Source: Nitrosomonas ureae (GTDB lineage: Bacteria; Pseudomonadota; Gammaproteobacteria; Burkholderiales; Nitrosomonadaceae). From it: a DNA stretch of 64,000 nucleotides. The stretch covers positions 2,294,001 through 2,358,000 of the forward strand of contig NZ_CP013341.1 of NCBI RefSeq assembly GCF_001455205.1, in the 5' to 3' direction. Shown in pieces: positions 36,563-47,076 of this stretch; within the stretch, counting starts at the first letter, position 1, and each line of letters opens with the position of its first letter. The position numbers and the translations under genes are program-made. The notes beneath the pieces are model-generated. The model ran no database searches. It was not told where the DNA came from and saw nothing but the letters and a program-made list of their open reading frames with translations.

Positions 36563-38863
36563 ATGGTAACGACACACAATCTCGGGTTTCCACGCATTGG
36601 CAGAAACCGGGAATTAAAGTTTGCTCTGGAAAAATACTGGAAAGGTGGCATTTCTGAATCAGCCTTATCGGACATCGCGGCAGACTTAAGAGTCCGCCAT
36701 TGGCAGGATCAATCCATACTTGATTGGATTCCAGTCGGTGATTTTTCATTATACGATCATGTACTGGATATGAGCTTTATGCTGGGTAATATTCCGGAGC
36801 GCGTCAGTACATTTTCTACTAGCGGCACAATCGATAACTATTTTCGTGTGGCAAGAGGTCGTTCGGCCAGCGATATTGCTGCTCATTCGTGCGTTAATGC
36901 AGGTGAGATGACCAAATGGTTTGATACCAATTACCACTATATCGTACCCGAGTTTAACCGGAATACAAAATTCTCATTAGATGTCAGTGGCCTACTTGAG
37001 CAAATTCAACACGCTCGGAAAATCCATCAACAAATTAAACCCGTCATACTAGGGCCGGTCACCTATTTATGGCTTGGAAAATCTAAGGATGGCAGCGACA
37101 AGCTTGACCGATTGGATGATTTACTTGGTGTTTATGCGCAATTGTTAGATCAACTAAAACATGCAGGTATTCAATGGGTGCAAATCGACGAGCCGATTTT
37201 GGTCATGGAATTGGCGCAGGAATGGAAATATGCGGTGCGCAAGACGTATTATCAATTACAGGCTGCTTCCGTAAATTTGATGTTGACGACGTACTTTGGA
37301 CAGCTACAAGACAATCTTCAGCTTGCTTGTGAACTGCCGGTTCAGGGTTTGCATCTGGACGCTGTTACGGCTTATGATGAAATTGACAAGGTGATTGACT
37401 GGTTACCCGGGCATAAAGTACTTTCATTGGGCGTTGTCAACGGACGTAATATTTGGAAAACCGATTTAACTCAGACACTGAATTGGCTGGAACCAGTATA
37501 TTCCCGCCTGCAAGATCGACTCTGGCTTGCGCCTTCCTGTTCACTATTGCATGTGCCTGTTGATCTGGATAGTGAGCATAAACTCGATACGGATATTCGG
37601 TCGTGGCTGGCATTCGCTGCGCAGAAATTAAATGAAATCGAAATATTGGCTAACGCTTTGAATCATGGCAGAGAAAGCGTTGCTGAGATACTGCGGGAAA
37701 ATAGTGCGGCGGTTACTAGCCGTAAACAATCCAAACGTGTTCATCACGTGGACATAAAAGCGCGTACGCAGGAAATTAACGAATCGATGGGTATACGCCA
37801 ATCGTCCTATGATCAGCGATCAGTTCTGCAACGCAAGCAATTCCGCTTGCCCCTGTTCCCTACCACAACCATTGGTTCTTTTCCGCAAACACTGGAAATC
37901 AGACAAACGCGCCGTGATTTCCGTGAAGGTAAGTTGCCGGAAGCGGAATATCGGCAAGCAATGCGCAAAGAAATTGAATTTTGCGTACGGGAGCAGGAGG
38001 CATTGGGATTGGATGTTTTAGTGCATGGTGAGCCGGAGCGTAACGATATGGTGGAGTATTTCGGTGAGCAACTCGGCGGATTTGCCTTTACTCAATTTGG
38101 CTGGGTACAATCCTATGGGTCACGGTGTGTCAAGCCGCCGATCATTTATGGCGATGTTTCGCATTCACACGCCATGACTACGGAATGGATCGAATATGCC
38201 CAATCACTTACCCGCAAGCCGATGAAGGGAATGCTTACGGGGCCTGTCACGATGTTGAATTGGTCCTTTGTTCGTGACGATCAACCGCGCGCGCAAACAT
38301 GTATGCAGTTGGCGCTTGCGATACGCGATGAAGTTCTGGCTTTGGAACGAGCGGGCATCAAAATTATTCAAATTGATGAAGCTGCAATGAGAGAAGGTTT
38401 GCCGCTCAGAAAATCGCAATGGAATGATTATTTGGACTGGGCAATTCGGGCATTTCGTGTCACCGCAAATGGCGTAAAAGACGCAACGCAAATTCATACG
38501 CATATGTGCTATTCAGAATTCAATGACATTATGGAGGCGATAGCACGTATGGATGCTGATGTGATTACGATTGAGACGTCACGCTCGGATATGGAATTGC
38601 TGGATGCCTTTGATCAATTTCGATATCCGAATGAAATCGGTCCGGGCGTATACGATATCCATTCGCCCAATATACCGTCTGTTGATTCCATCATTGAATT
38701 AATGGAGAAGGCTGCGCAACGAATACCGGTTGAACGTTTGTGGGTGAATCCCGATTGCGGTCTAAAAACACGCACTTGGGAAGAAGTAAAGCCGGCATTG
38801 CATAATATGATCGCCGCCAGTCGGCATTTAGCCCGTCATTTAAACGCGAAGCAGGTCAGCTAA
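36563..38863 (+). CDS. metE: Cobalamin-independent methionine synthase
   Basis: Transfers the methyl group of methyltetrahydrofolate polyglutamate to homocysteine. 766 residues with both barrels. Zinc ligands His647 and Cys649 (IHTHMCYSEF) and Cys732 (NPDCGLKTR) are present. The N-terminal GFPRIGRNRELKFALEKYW and catalytic-barrel TIGSFPQT, HGEPERNDMVEYF and GPVTML motifs are intact. Controlled by the divergent metR gene. Confidence 0.96.
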   Translation: MVTTHNLGFPRIGRNRELKFALEKYWKGGISESALSDIAADLRVRHWQDQSILDWIPVGDFSLYDHVLDMSFMLGNIPERVSTFSTSGTIDNYFRVARGRSASDIAAHSCVNAGEMTKWFDTNYHYIVPEFNRNTKFSLDVSGLLEQIQHARKIHQQIKPVILGPVTYLWLGKSKDGSDKLDRLDDLLGVYAQLLDQLKHAGIQWVQIDEPILVMELAQEWKYAVRKTYYQLQAASVNLMLTTYFGQLQDNLQLACELPVQGLHLDAVTAYDEIDKVIDWLPGHKVLSLGVVNGRNIWKTDLTQTLNWLEPVYSRLQDRLWLAPSCSLLHVPVDLDSEHKLDTDIRSWLAFAAQKLNEIEILANALNHGRESVAEILRENSAAVTSRKQSKRVHHVDIKARTQEINESMGIRQSSYDQRSVLQRKQFRLPLFPTTTIGSFPQTLEIRQTRRDFREGKLPEAEYRQAMRKEIEFCVREQEALGLDVLVHGEPERNDMVEYFGEQLGGFAFTQFGWVQSYGSRCVKPPIIYGDVSHSHAMTTEWIEYAQSLTRKPMKGMLTGPVTMLNWSFVRDDQPRAQTCMQLALAIRDEVLALERAGIKIIQIDEAAMREGLPLRKSQWNDYLDWAIRAFRVTANGVKDATQIHTHMCYSEFNDIMEAIARMDADVITIETSRSDMELLDAFDQFRYPNEIGPGVYDIHSPNIPSVDSIIELMEKAAQRIPVERLWVNPDCGLKTRTWEEVKPALHNMIAASRHLARHLNAKQVS

Positions 38864-38933
38864 ATTTGACTTGCCGGTGTTATTTAGCGATGATATGCAA
38901 CACTTTATCCATCACGGTTTATAAGGAGTAATC

Positions 38934-39677
38934 ATGACGACCAATACCATACTCAAGCAAAAAATCACTGCCATTATCAGCGAAAAGCATCTGCTAAAAC
39001 ATCCGTTCTATATTGCCTGGACTGAAGGTAAACTGACCAAGGAGCAATTACGCCATTATGCTGAACAATATTTCTATAATGTACTGGCTGAGCCCACCTA
39101 CCTAAGCGCTGTACATTTCAATACGCCACATATCCATTCGGAATCGAATAGTGGTGATATCAGCGTACGCCAGGAAGTATTGAAAAATCTCATTGATGAG
39201 GAACATGGCGAAAAAAATCATCCGGCATTATGGAAAAATTTCGCTTTTGCTTTGGGTGCAAATGACAAGATATTAGCGAGTGCCTCTGCCTTGCCGACTA
39301 CCGAGAAGCTTGTTTCCACATTTCGCGATATTTGTTTAAATCGGCCTTTCTACGCGGGGCTTGCTGCGCTGCATGCGTTTGAATCGCAAGTGCCCGACAT
39401 TGCTGCGGTAAAAATTGATGGCTTGGCTAAGTTTTATGGCATGAAGAATCCTGAAGATTATGAATTCTTCTCAGTACATCAGAAAGCCGATATTTATCAT
39501 TCTCAAGCAGAATGGGCAATCATTGAGCGATTTGCCGATAACCCGGAAAAACAAGCGGAAGTTTTGGCTGCAACTCAAGAGGCTTGTGATGCACTATGGG
39601 GCTTTCTGGATGGAATTCATGAAACCTATTGCGCTAACCTGATGTGCGAGCAAAAAGAAGCGGCAACCTTACATTAG
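38934..39677 (+). CDS. CADD-family p-aminobenzoate synthase
   Basis: 247-residue helical-bundle protein of the TenA/PqqC-like CADD family. As I recall, the Nitrosomonas europaea homologue makes p-aminobenzoate for folate without PabABC, and chlamydial CADD sacrifices its own tyrosine. The di-metal ligands Glu89, His96, Glu150, His182, Asp186 and His189 are present, Lys160 lies where CADD Lys152 does (uniform offset of 8), and Tyr26 in HPFYIAW fits CADD Tyr27. TAAGGAG precedes the ATG. It lies 70 bases after metE, so may be co-transcribed. Confidence 0.88.
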   Translation: MTTNTILKQKITAIISEKHLLKHPFYIAWTEGKLTKEQLRHYAEQYFYNVLAEPTYLSAVHFNTPHIHSESNSGDISVRQEVLKNLIDEEHGEKNHPALWKNFAFALGANDKILASASALPTTEKLVSTFRDICLNRPFYAGLAALHAFESQVPDIAAVKIDGLAKFYGMKNPEDYEFFSVHQKADIYHSQAEWAIIERFADNPEKQAEVLAATQEACDALWGFLDGIHETYCANLMCEQKEAATLH

Positions 39678-40044
39678 ACATTTGGAAGTTTACTTAATTT
39701 TCTGACAGGTTTCGTGTGAAAGTTAATTTCATGATTATATTGTCATTATTGTCGATATAATCTGAGCCTTTTTAAAGTTGCTCTGGAAATAATAGCAAGA
39801 GATTGAAAATAAACTAATCCCCGGCATGACCGGGGATTAGTTTATTTACTGATAACTTGAAGCGATTACCCATTTCAATTATCAACAGGTCCGTACTACT
39901 CGATAATTCGCTTTAATCCACAGCCAAAAGTTTGCCGTATGGGAACGTGTTTAGCGTATATAATGCTACGTTTGATTGTTCCAAGAAAATTTTGCATTAT
40001 CAGAATAGATTGTTATTCAATCTTCGCAAAACATTTTCATTACC
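39678..40044. other. Intergenic region with a large hairpin
   Basis: 367 bases between the pABA synthase and the aminotransferase genes. Apart from the hairpin at 39807-39847 nothing else was recognised. Confidence 0.5.
39807..39847 (+). terminator. 18-bp perfect-stem terminator
   Basis: AAATAAACTAATCCCCGG (39807-39824) pairs perfectly with its complement (39830-39847) across the loop CATGA. The ends are A-rich and T-rich, so it can act on both strands. Confidence 0.8.
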
Positions 40045-41274
40045 ATGCGCCCAATTTTAAAATCCAGAAAACTGACAAATGTTTGTTATGACATTCGTGG
40101 ACCGGTGCTTGAGCGCGCCCGTCAAATGGAGGAGGAAGGCCATCACATTATCAAACTGAATATTGGTAACCCAGCGACATTTGGTTTTGATGTGCCGGAA
40201 GAAATTTTGCAGGACGTGATTCGTAATTTATCGGACGCTTCCGGTTATTGCGATTCTAAGGGCTTGTTTGCTGCGCGCAAGGCGATCATGCATTACACGC
40301 AGGAAAAGCAGATAAAGAATGTGCAACTGGATGATATCTTTATCGGTAATGGCGTATCCGAACTGGTTGTTCTGGCGATGCAGGCGCTGTTGGATAATGG
40401 CGATGAAGTGTTGATTCCGATGCCGGATTACCCATTGTGGACCGCTGCAGTTGTGCTTTCAGGAGGGATAGCCAAGCATTATCTGTGTAATGAAGAATCC
40501 GGATGGCTGCCCAATCTGGATGATATTCGTGCCAAAATCACACCCAAGACACGTGCGATTGTCCTTATCAATCCCAACAATCCCACCGGTGCACTGTATC
40601 CTGATGAATTGTTGCTTGAGATCATTGAAATTGCCCGGCAGCATCAATTGATTATTTATGCGGATGAAATCTACGACAAGATATTGTACGAGCAGGCAAC
40701 GCATACCTCCATTGCGTCGCTGGCAGAAGATGTTTTGTTTGTGACGTTCAATGGATTATCCAAAAATTACCGTGCGGCTGGTTTCCGCTCCGGTTGGGCG
40801 GTGGTTTCGGGAGAAAAAAGCCATGCACGGGATTACATTGCGGGTTTGAATATGTTGGCATCCATGCGATTGTGTGCGAATGTGCCGTCGCAATTTGGGA
40901 TTCAAACCGCATTGGGTGGGTATCAAAGTATTTATGATTTAACCCTGCCTACCGGTCGATTGATGCGCCAACGTGATGTGGCGTGGAAATTGTTGACCGA
41001 TATTCCCGGTGTAACCTGCTTTAAACCGCAATCGGCATTGTATTTGTTTCCCCGCTTGGATCCCGAAATTTATCCGATTGAAGATGATCAGGAATTTGCC
41101 TTGCAACTTTTGCTTGAAGAAAAGGTTCTGCTTGTGCAGGGTACCGGTTTTAACTGGATGAACCCGGATCACTTTCGTGTTGTGTTTTTACCTAATGTGG
41201 ACGATTTGACTGAGGCTGTGGGACGTATCGCACATTTTCTGCAACATTATCGCAAGCGTCACGGTACATACTGA
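40045..41274 (+). CDS. alaA: AlaA-type PLP aminotransferase (glutamate-pyruvate)
   Basis: 409 residues, class I/II aminotransferase. The start (SRKLTNVCYDIRGPVLERAR) and NIGNPATFGFDVPEEI match AlaA/YfbQ. Conserved INPNNPTGALYP, YADEIYDKI and the PLP lysine in GLSKNYRAAGFRSGW are present. It makes alanine from pyruvate and glutamate in E. coli. Downstream lie hom and thrC at 80- and 88-base gaps, a common order in betaproteobacteria. Confidence 0.92.
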   Translation: MRPILKSRKLTNVCYDIRGPVLERARQMEEEGHHIIKLNIGNPATFGFDVPEEILQDVIRNLSDASGYCDSKGLFAARKAIMHYTQEKQIKNVQLDDIFIGNGVSELVVLAMQALLDNGDEVLIPMPDYPLWTAAVVLSGGIAKHYLCNEESGWLPNLDDIRAKITPKTRAIVLINPNNPTGALYPDELLLEIIEIARQHQLIIYADEIYDKILYEQATHTSIASLAEDVLFVTFNGLSKNYRAAGFRSGWAVVSGEKSHARDYIAGLNMLASMRLCANVPSQFGIQTALGGYQSIYDLTLPTGRLMRQRDVAWKLLTDIPGVTCFKPQSALYLFPRLDPEIYPIEDDQEFALQLLLEEKVLLVQGTGFNWMNPDHFRVVFLPNVDDLTEAVGRIAHFLQHYRKRHGTY

Positions 41275-41354
41275 TCAAGAGCTTTGACTTTATTTCTTGT
41301 CGACTGAACCCTATAATCACGCATCAACTTGATTATTAATTTTTTATTGAATTT

Positions 41355-42668
41355 ATGAAACCCATTCACATTGGTTTGTTAGGAGTTGGCACCGTTGGCG
41401 GTGGCACATACACGGTTCTCAAACGTAACCAGGAAGAGATCGCGCGTCGTGCGGGGCGGAAGATTATCGTCAAGATGATCGCCGATAAGGATATGGATAA
41501 AGCCCTGAGTTTGGCGGATTCCGACGTGACGATAACCACCGATGCGCATGAAATTACTAAGAATTCTGATATTGATATCGTAGTGGAACTGATCGGTGGT
41601 CAAACCATTGCCAGGGATTTGATCCTGGAAGCAATCGCTCATGGCAAGCATGTTGTTACAGCCAATAAAGCGCTGCTGGCAAATCACGGCACCGAAATTT
41701 TTGCTGCTGCGCGTGCCAAAGGCGTAATTGTTGCTTTTGAGGCTGCGGTGGCAGGTGGTATCCCGATCATTAAAGCCTTACGCGAAGGCTTGACAGCAAA
41801 TCGCATTACCTGGATTGCCGGAATCATCAATGGCACCGCAAATTTTATTTTGTCGGAAATGCGTGAAAAGGGATTATCGTTTGAGCAAGTTCTGGCGCAA
41901 GCACAAAAACTTGGTTATGCCGAAGCCGATCCTACCTATGACATTGAAGGCATTGATGCTGCGCATAAAATTACTTTGATGTCAGCGATTGCATTTGGTA
42001 TACCGGTACAATTCAGCAAAGTTTATACCGAAGGAATTACCCAATTAACCGGAGAAGATATCCGTTATGCGGAAGAGCTGGGTTATCGTATCAAGTTGCT
42101 GGGAATTACCAAACGTGTGGAAAAAGGCATTGAATTGCGTGTGCATCCTACGTTAATTCCCATGCGACGTTTGATTGCCAATGTCGAAGGCGTGATGAAT
42201 GCGGTTGTGGTTAGGGGTGATGCGGTTGGGGCCACACTTTACTACGGTGCTGGGGCCGGTGCTGAACCCACTGCCAGCTCGGTGATTGCAGATCTGGTCG
42301 ATGTGACGCGCATGCAAAACGCTGATCCGATGCATCGCGTTCCAATCTTATCCTTCCAGCCGGATTTATTATCCGATACACCGATTATTTCGATGGAAGA
42401 AGTCGAAACTTCGTATTATCTTCGCATGCAAGTGATCGATAAACCGGGCGTCATGGCTGAAATTACTCACATCGTGGCAGACCACAATATTTCTATCAGT
42501 GCCCTGATTCAGAAAGAAGCCAGTAGCGATTCTGACAGGGTCAGCATTATCATGCTGACCCACTTGACGGTCGAAAGGAATATCAATGCGGCGATTGTGC
42601 AGATCGAATCGTTATCCGTGGTGATGAGCAAGGTGATCCGCATCCGCATTGAAGAGCTAAACAATTAA
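41355..42668 (+). CDS. hom: Homoserine dehydrogenase with ACT domain
   Basis: Reduces aspartate semialdehyde to homoserine, the branch point to threonine and methionine. 437 residues: NAD(P) motif GLLGVGTVGGGTY, TANKALLANHG, GGIPIIKALREGL, INGTANFILS, and a C-terminal ACT domain (about 350-430, DKPGVMAEITHIVADHNISI) for threonine feedback. Confidence 0.96.
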   Translation: MKPIHIGLLGVGTVGGGTYTVLKRNQEEIARRAGRKIIVKMIADKDMDKALSLADSDVTITTDAHEITKNSDIDIVVELIGGQTIARDLILEAIAHGKHVVTANKALLANHGTEIFAAARAKGVIVAFEAAVAGGIPIIKALREGLTANRITWIAGIINGTANFILSEMREKGLSFEQVLAQAQKLGYAEADPTYDIEGIDAAHKITLMSAIAFGIPVQFSKVYTEGITQLTGEDIRYAEELGYRIKLLGITKRVEKGIELRVHPTLIPMRRLIANVEGVMNAVVVRGDAVGATLYYGAGAGAEPTASSVIADLVDVTRMQNADPMHRVPILSFQPDLLSDTPIISMEEVETSYYLRMQVIDKPGVMAEITHIVADHNISISALIQKEASSDSDRVSIIMLTHLTVERNINAAIVQIESLSVVMSKVIRIRIEELNN

Positions 42669-42756
42669 TACTAAAACAAGCCACAATTATTCAAGAGCTT
42701 GACGGATATTTTTCGGCAGGCAAGACCATAGGTTATTTGAACCAACATAATTAAGC

Positions 42757-44175
42757 ATGCGTTATATTTCTACTCGCGGCGGAATGTCGCAGAAATCTTT
42801 TTCTGAAATTCTTTTGAGCGGTTTATCGCCCGATGGTGGATTGGCGATGCCGGAAATCTATCCCAAAGTTACAAGGGCAGAACTGGATACTTGGCGAAGC
42901 TTGAGTTATCCGTCACTCGCATTCGAAATTTTGTCACGGTTTGCTGATGATATTCCGGCTGATGACCTGCGCAATTTGATCAACCAGACGTATACTCCCG
43001 AGGTTTTCGGCAGCGTGGATATTACGCCACTAAGGACCTTGGAGCCGGGTTTACATATTTTGGGATTATCCAATGGACCGACTCTGGCGTTCAAGGATAT
43101 CGCGATGCAATTGCTCGGTAATTTGTTTCAATATCAATTGACCAAAACCGGAGATGAATTGAATATTCTCGGTGCGACATCGGGGGATACCGGTTCCAGT
43201 GCCGAATATGCTATGCGCGGCAAGCACGGCATTCGCGTTTTTATGCTATCCCCGTTGGGAAAAATGAGCCGCTTCCAAACCGCGCAAATGTTTTCGCTGC
43301 AGGATAAGAATATTTTCAACATCGCGATTCGCGGCGTGTTCGACGACTGCCAGGATATCGTCAAGGCCGTCAGCAACGATCATGTCTTCAAACTGGCGCA
43401 CCGTATCGGCACGGTCAATTCAATTAACTGGGCCCGCATCGTGGCGCAAGTAGTGTATTATTTCAAAGGGTATTTTGCTGCCACCGGAAATAATGACGAA
43501 CAGGTTTCTTTTGCAGTTCCATCCGGGAATTTCGGTAACATTTGTGCTGGCCATGTGGCGCGTATGATGGGGTTACCTATCAAGCATTTAATTCTGGCAA
43601 CCAATGAGAACGACGTACTGGATGAATTTTTTCGAACCGGCGTGTATCGTCCGCGTACCACTGCGGAAACCCGGCATACCAGCAGCCCATCGATGGATAT
43701 TTCCAAGGCCTCCAACTTCGAACGTTTCATTTTTGACTTGACTGGCAGAAATGCGGAGCAGGTGACTGAATTCTGGTCAAAGGTCGACAAAGGCAACGCC
43801 TTTGATCTATCCACCACACCATTATTTTCCAGAGTCAAGGATTACGGTTTTGTATCTGGAAGCAGCAGTCATGCCGCGCGGATTGCAACTATTCGCGATA
43901 TTTACCAGCGTTATCACGTGCTGGTGGATACCCATACCGCAGATGGTTTGAAAGTCGGACAAGCACATCGTGAGGCGGGTGTGCCATTGATTTGTCTCGA
44001 AACCGCTTTGCCTGCCAAATTTTCTGAAAGCATCACGGAAGCCATTGGTTGCGAACCGGAACGTCCGGTCGGTTTCGAGAACCTGGAAGGCCTTCCGCAG
44101 CGGTATGTGGTTAAAGATGCGGATGTGCAAGCGATCAAGGATTATATTGATCAGCAATGTGAGATATCTGCGTAG
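42757..44175 (+). CDS. thrC: Threonine synthase
   Basis: Converts O-phosphohomoserine to threonine with PLP. 472 residues with RYISTRGG at the start, the PLP lysine Lys113 in TLAFKDIAMQLLG, ATSGDTGSSAEYAM and FAVPSGNFGNICAGH. This is the long (E. coli-like) form. It follows hom with an 88-base gap and likely belongs to the same unit. Confidence 0.96.
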   Translation: MRYISTRGGMSQKSFSEILLSGLSPDGGLAMPEIYPKVTRAELDTWRSLSYPSLAFEILSRFADDIPADDLRNLINQTYTPEVFGSVDITPLRTLEPGLHILGLSNGPTLAFKDIAMQLLGNLFQYQLTKTGDELNILGATSGDTGSSAEYAMRGKHGIRVFMLSPLGKMSRFQTAQMFSLQDKNIFNIAIRGVFDDCQDIVKAVSNDHVFKLAHRIGTVNSINWARIVAQVVYYFKGYFAATGNNDEQVSFAVPSGNFGNICAGHVARMMGLPIKHLILATNENDVLDEFFRTGVYRPRTTAETRHTSSPSMDISKASNFERFIFDLTGRNAEQVTEFWSKVDKGNAFDLSTTPLFSRVKDYGFVSGSSSHAARIATIRDIYQRYHVLVDTHTADGLKVGQAHREAGVPLICLETALPAKFSESITEAIGCEPERPVGFENLEGLPQRYVVKDADVQAIKDYIDQQCEISA

Positions 44176-44539
44176 GTTGTTCCGGTTCCGGGAAGGAATA
44201 ATATACCCAGTATCTCTTTGGTGTTTCCCTTTTGCTAAGCTGACGAGATTGCAATCACATCAATTTTCGGTCGCATAAGATATACGGCAGTGCCAATTAC
44301 TTTTACTATCAATGGTGACCGTGACTTTAACCGGTTACTTTGTTCCGCCACGTTCATTCCACGATTAATTTTATAATACTGTTAAACTATATGCTTATAG
44401 CGCTATCAATGATATGACGCGGCATGAGAAATTAACGAATTTTTGCTTCCCCTTGTAAACAATTCGAGTAATTTTTACACTTTCAGCTATTAAAATTAAC
44501 TTTTATTTCTGCGAGACTATTGTTTCATCAACCTAAGCG
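44176..44539. other. Intergenic region, nothing recognised
   Basis: 364 bases between thrC and the lipoprotein peptidase gene. It is AT-rich near its end, consistent with a promoter. No gene or clear hairpin. Confidence 0.5.
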
Positions 44540-45628
44540 ATGTTACGGATTTCATATATCTTAAAAATCAGCATAGTTGTGATTCAGGTGGGTTGGCTCA
44601 GTGCTTGCGCCAACCTTTCGTATTATGCGCAGGCTGTCGATGGGCATTTTAAAGTGATACATCGTTCGCGACCGATTAGCACGGTAATTGCAAACCCGGC
44701 GGTTGATCCCAAATTAAAACAGACCTTGAGCAAAGTGGTGCAGATGCGTGAATTTGCCAGCCAGGAGTTAAAGCTGCCGGATAATCTGAGCTATACCCGT
44801 TATGCAGATTTAGAGCGTCCTTTTGTGGTTTGGAATGTTTTTGCTTCCCCCGAGCTTTCACTTAAACTCAAAAAATGGTGTTTTGTGCAGGTAGGATGTG
44901 TCAATTATCGCGGTTTTTTTTCTCAAGCAAAAGCCGAGCGTTATGCGGAAGAACTGCGGCAGGACGGGTACGATGTTCATGTCGGTGGAATTCGTGCCTA
45001 TTCCACGCTCGGCTGGTTCAGTGACCCGGTGCTGAATACTTTTATCGGTTACTCCGAAATGGATCTTGCCCGGTTAATCTTTCATGAGTTGGCGCACCAG
45101 GTTGTTTATGTGCCGGGTGACACTGCTTTCAATGAATCTTTTGCCACGGCGGTCGAACATGAGGGTGTAAGGCGTTGGTTTGCAAGCAATGGCACAACTT
45201 TCGAACAAACAGCATTAAGTATCCGGCAGGAAAGGGAAGCAATTTTTACCAATTTAATATTCAAGCATCGAAAAAAATTGCAGGAACTCTTTCATTCGAA
45301 TGTGAGCGACTCCGAGAAGCGTATCCGGAAAGCTCATATTTTTGATGAATTACGCACTGAATTTTTGCACCTGAAAGCTGAAAAAAGTGAGCTGGCCAGC
45401 TATGACTGGTGGTTTGGACAAACTTTGAATAATGCATTGCTGGCGACTGTTTCGATTTATACCCAATTATTACCGGCATTTAAGGGAATACTCAAACAGC
45501 AAGGTCAGGATATGCAACATTTCTTTGATGCAGTAATAAGAATCAGTAAGTTACCAAAACATGAGCGGAATGCAATACTACTGAAAGCTGCCGAAAACAA
45601 TCCGCAGTGGAATGTCGTCGAACGGTAA
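44540..45628 (+). CDS. Lipoprotein of the putative aminopeptidase family (zinc metallopeptidase)
   Basis: 362 residues with a lipobox (WLSAC, Cys23). The zinc motif HELAH (His182, Glu183, His186) lies in RLIFHELAHQVVYV, and NESFATAVE supplies the third ligand region, as in family PF10023 (COG4324). It is probably anchored in the inner leaflet of the outer membrane. Substrates are unknown. The next gene, chrA, follows 40 bases later. Confidence 0.85.
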   Translation: MLRISYILKISIVVIQVGWLSACANLSYYAQAVDGHFKVIHRSRPISTVIANPAVDPKLKQTLSKVVQMREFASQELKLPDNLSYTRYADLERPFVVWNVFASPELSLKLKKWCFVQVGCVNYRGFFSQAKAERYAEELRQDGYDVHVGGIRAYSTLGWFSDPVLNTFIGYSEMDLARLIFHELAHQVVYVPGDTAFNESFATAVEHEGVRRWFASNGTTFEQTALSIRQEREAIFTNLIFKHRKKLQELFHSNVSDSEKRIRKAHIFDELRTEFLHLKAEKSELASYDWWFGQTLNNALLATVSIYTQLLPAFKGILKQQGQDMQHFFDAVIRISKLPKHERNAILLKAAENNPQWNVVER

Positions 45629-45668
45629 TTTCAAATCACTCATAAAAACCCTCTGAGAGAACGAGTAT

Positions 45669-47027
45669 ATGCCAGCAACAGCTGATCAGAATAAGAACCG
45701 ACCTGACGCGGTCTCTTTCATGGAAGCTTTCATTTATTGGTTGAAGCTTGGATTTATCAGTTTTGGGGGGCCGGCGGGGCAAATCAGCATGATGCATCAG
45801 GAACTGGTCGAAAGACGGCGCTGGATTTCTGAGCAGCGTTTCCTGCATGCACTCAATTACACGATGGTGCTGCCGGGGCCGGAGGCCCAGCAGCTGGCGA
45901 CTTATATCGGTTGGCTGATGCATGGCACTTGGGGCGGCATAATGGCGGGCGCGCTTTTTGTGCTGCCTTCTTTCTTTATTCTGGTGGCACTAACATGGAT
46001 CTATCTGATATATAGTGAAGTGCCTGCGATTGCCGGAATTTTATATGGCATAAAACCTGCGGTAACGGCCATTGTACTGTTTGCAGCTTACCGCATTGGC
46101 TCTCGAGCGTTGAAGAACAACCTGTTGCGTGCGATTTCTGTGGCAGCATTCATTGCTATCTTTGTATTCAATTTGCCATTTCCTTATATCGTGCTGATGG
46201 CGGGTTTGATTGGTTACATTGGCTCGCATTATATGCCGGATAAATTCCGCAGCGGTAATCATCACGCGAAATCAAAAGATACTTATGGACCAGCTTTGAT
46301 CGATGACGATACGCCAATTCCGGAACATGCCCGTTTTCAGTGGAGCCGGTTTATTGCATTTGCCGTCATCGGGCTTTTAATCTGGGGTAGTGTGATGGTT
46401 ATGCTTGCCATGCAGTATGGCTGGAGTGGCGTGCTCACACAAATGGGCTGGTTTTTTACCAAGGCGGCGTTCATGACATTTGGCGGAGCTTATGCCGTTT
46501 TACCGTATGTCTATCAAGGTGGGGTCGAACATTATATGTGGTTAAATGCCGTGCAAATGATCGATGGCTTGGCGCTGGGCGAAACGACGCCGGGGCCTCT
46601 GATTATGATTGTCGCTTTTGTCGGTTTTGTCGGTGGTTGGAGTAAAGCGGTTTTCGGCCCGGAGATGCTTTTTCTAGCTGGTGCTGCCGGATCCGGCATC
46701 GCTACATTATTTACATTTTTACCCTCTTTTCTTTTTATTTTGCTGGGAGGGCCTTTTGTTGAAGCAACCCGGCATGATATTAAATTTACTGCACCTTTAA
46801 CCGGAATTACCGCTGCTGTAGTCGGAGTAATAGTCAATCTGGCAGTTTTCTTTGCCTACCACGTGCTGTGGCCAAATGGCTTTGATGCTGCATTTGAATG
46901 GTTCTCGGCTTTGATCGGAATTGCTGCCTATATTGCGTTGTTCAAATATAAAGCTGGAATTGTAACCGTCATCATTTTGTGTGCCGTTGTTGGATTGAGT
47001 TATACTTTACTGCTGGGTCATTTCTAG
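45669..47027 (+). CDS. chrA: Two-domain chromate transporter
   Basis: 452 residues with two homologous membrane halves, the long-chain ChrA form. N-half signatures FGGPAGQISMMHQELVERR and LPGPEAQQLATYIGW; C-half FGGAYAVLPYV and GLALGETTPGPLIM. It exports chromate by proton motive force. No chrB regulator lies in the window. Confidence 0.93.
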   Translation: MPATADQNKNRPDAVSFMEAFIYWLKLGFISFGGPAGQISMMHQELVERRRWISEQRFLHALNYTMVLPGPEAQQLATYIGWLMHGTWGGIMAGALFVLPSFFILVALTWIYLIYSEVPAIAGILYGIKPAVTAIVLFAAYRIGSRALKNNLLRAISVAAFIAIFVFNLPFPYIVLMAGLIGYIGSHYMPDKFRSGNHHAKSKDTYGPALIDDDTPIPEHARFQWSRFIAFAVIGLLIWGSVMVMLAMQYGWSGVLTQMGWFFTKAAFMTFGGAYAVLPYVYQGGVEHYMWLNAVQMIDGLALGETTPGPLIMIVAFVGFVGGWSKAVFGPEMLFLAGAAGSGIATLFTFLPSFLFILLGGPFVEATRHDIKFTAPLTGITAAVVGVIVNLAVFFAYHVLWPNGFDAAFEWFSALIGIAAYIALFKYKAGIVTVIILCAVVGLSYTLLLGHF

Positions 47028-47076
47028 CGAATCCGAATTGATAAGGCTTGTCAGTCAGTGAGGTAAAAAACACAAG

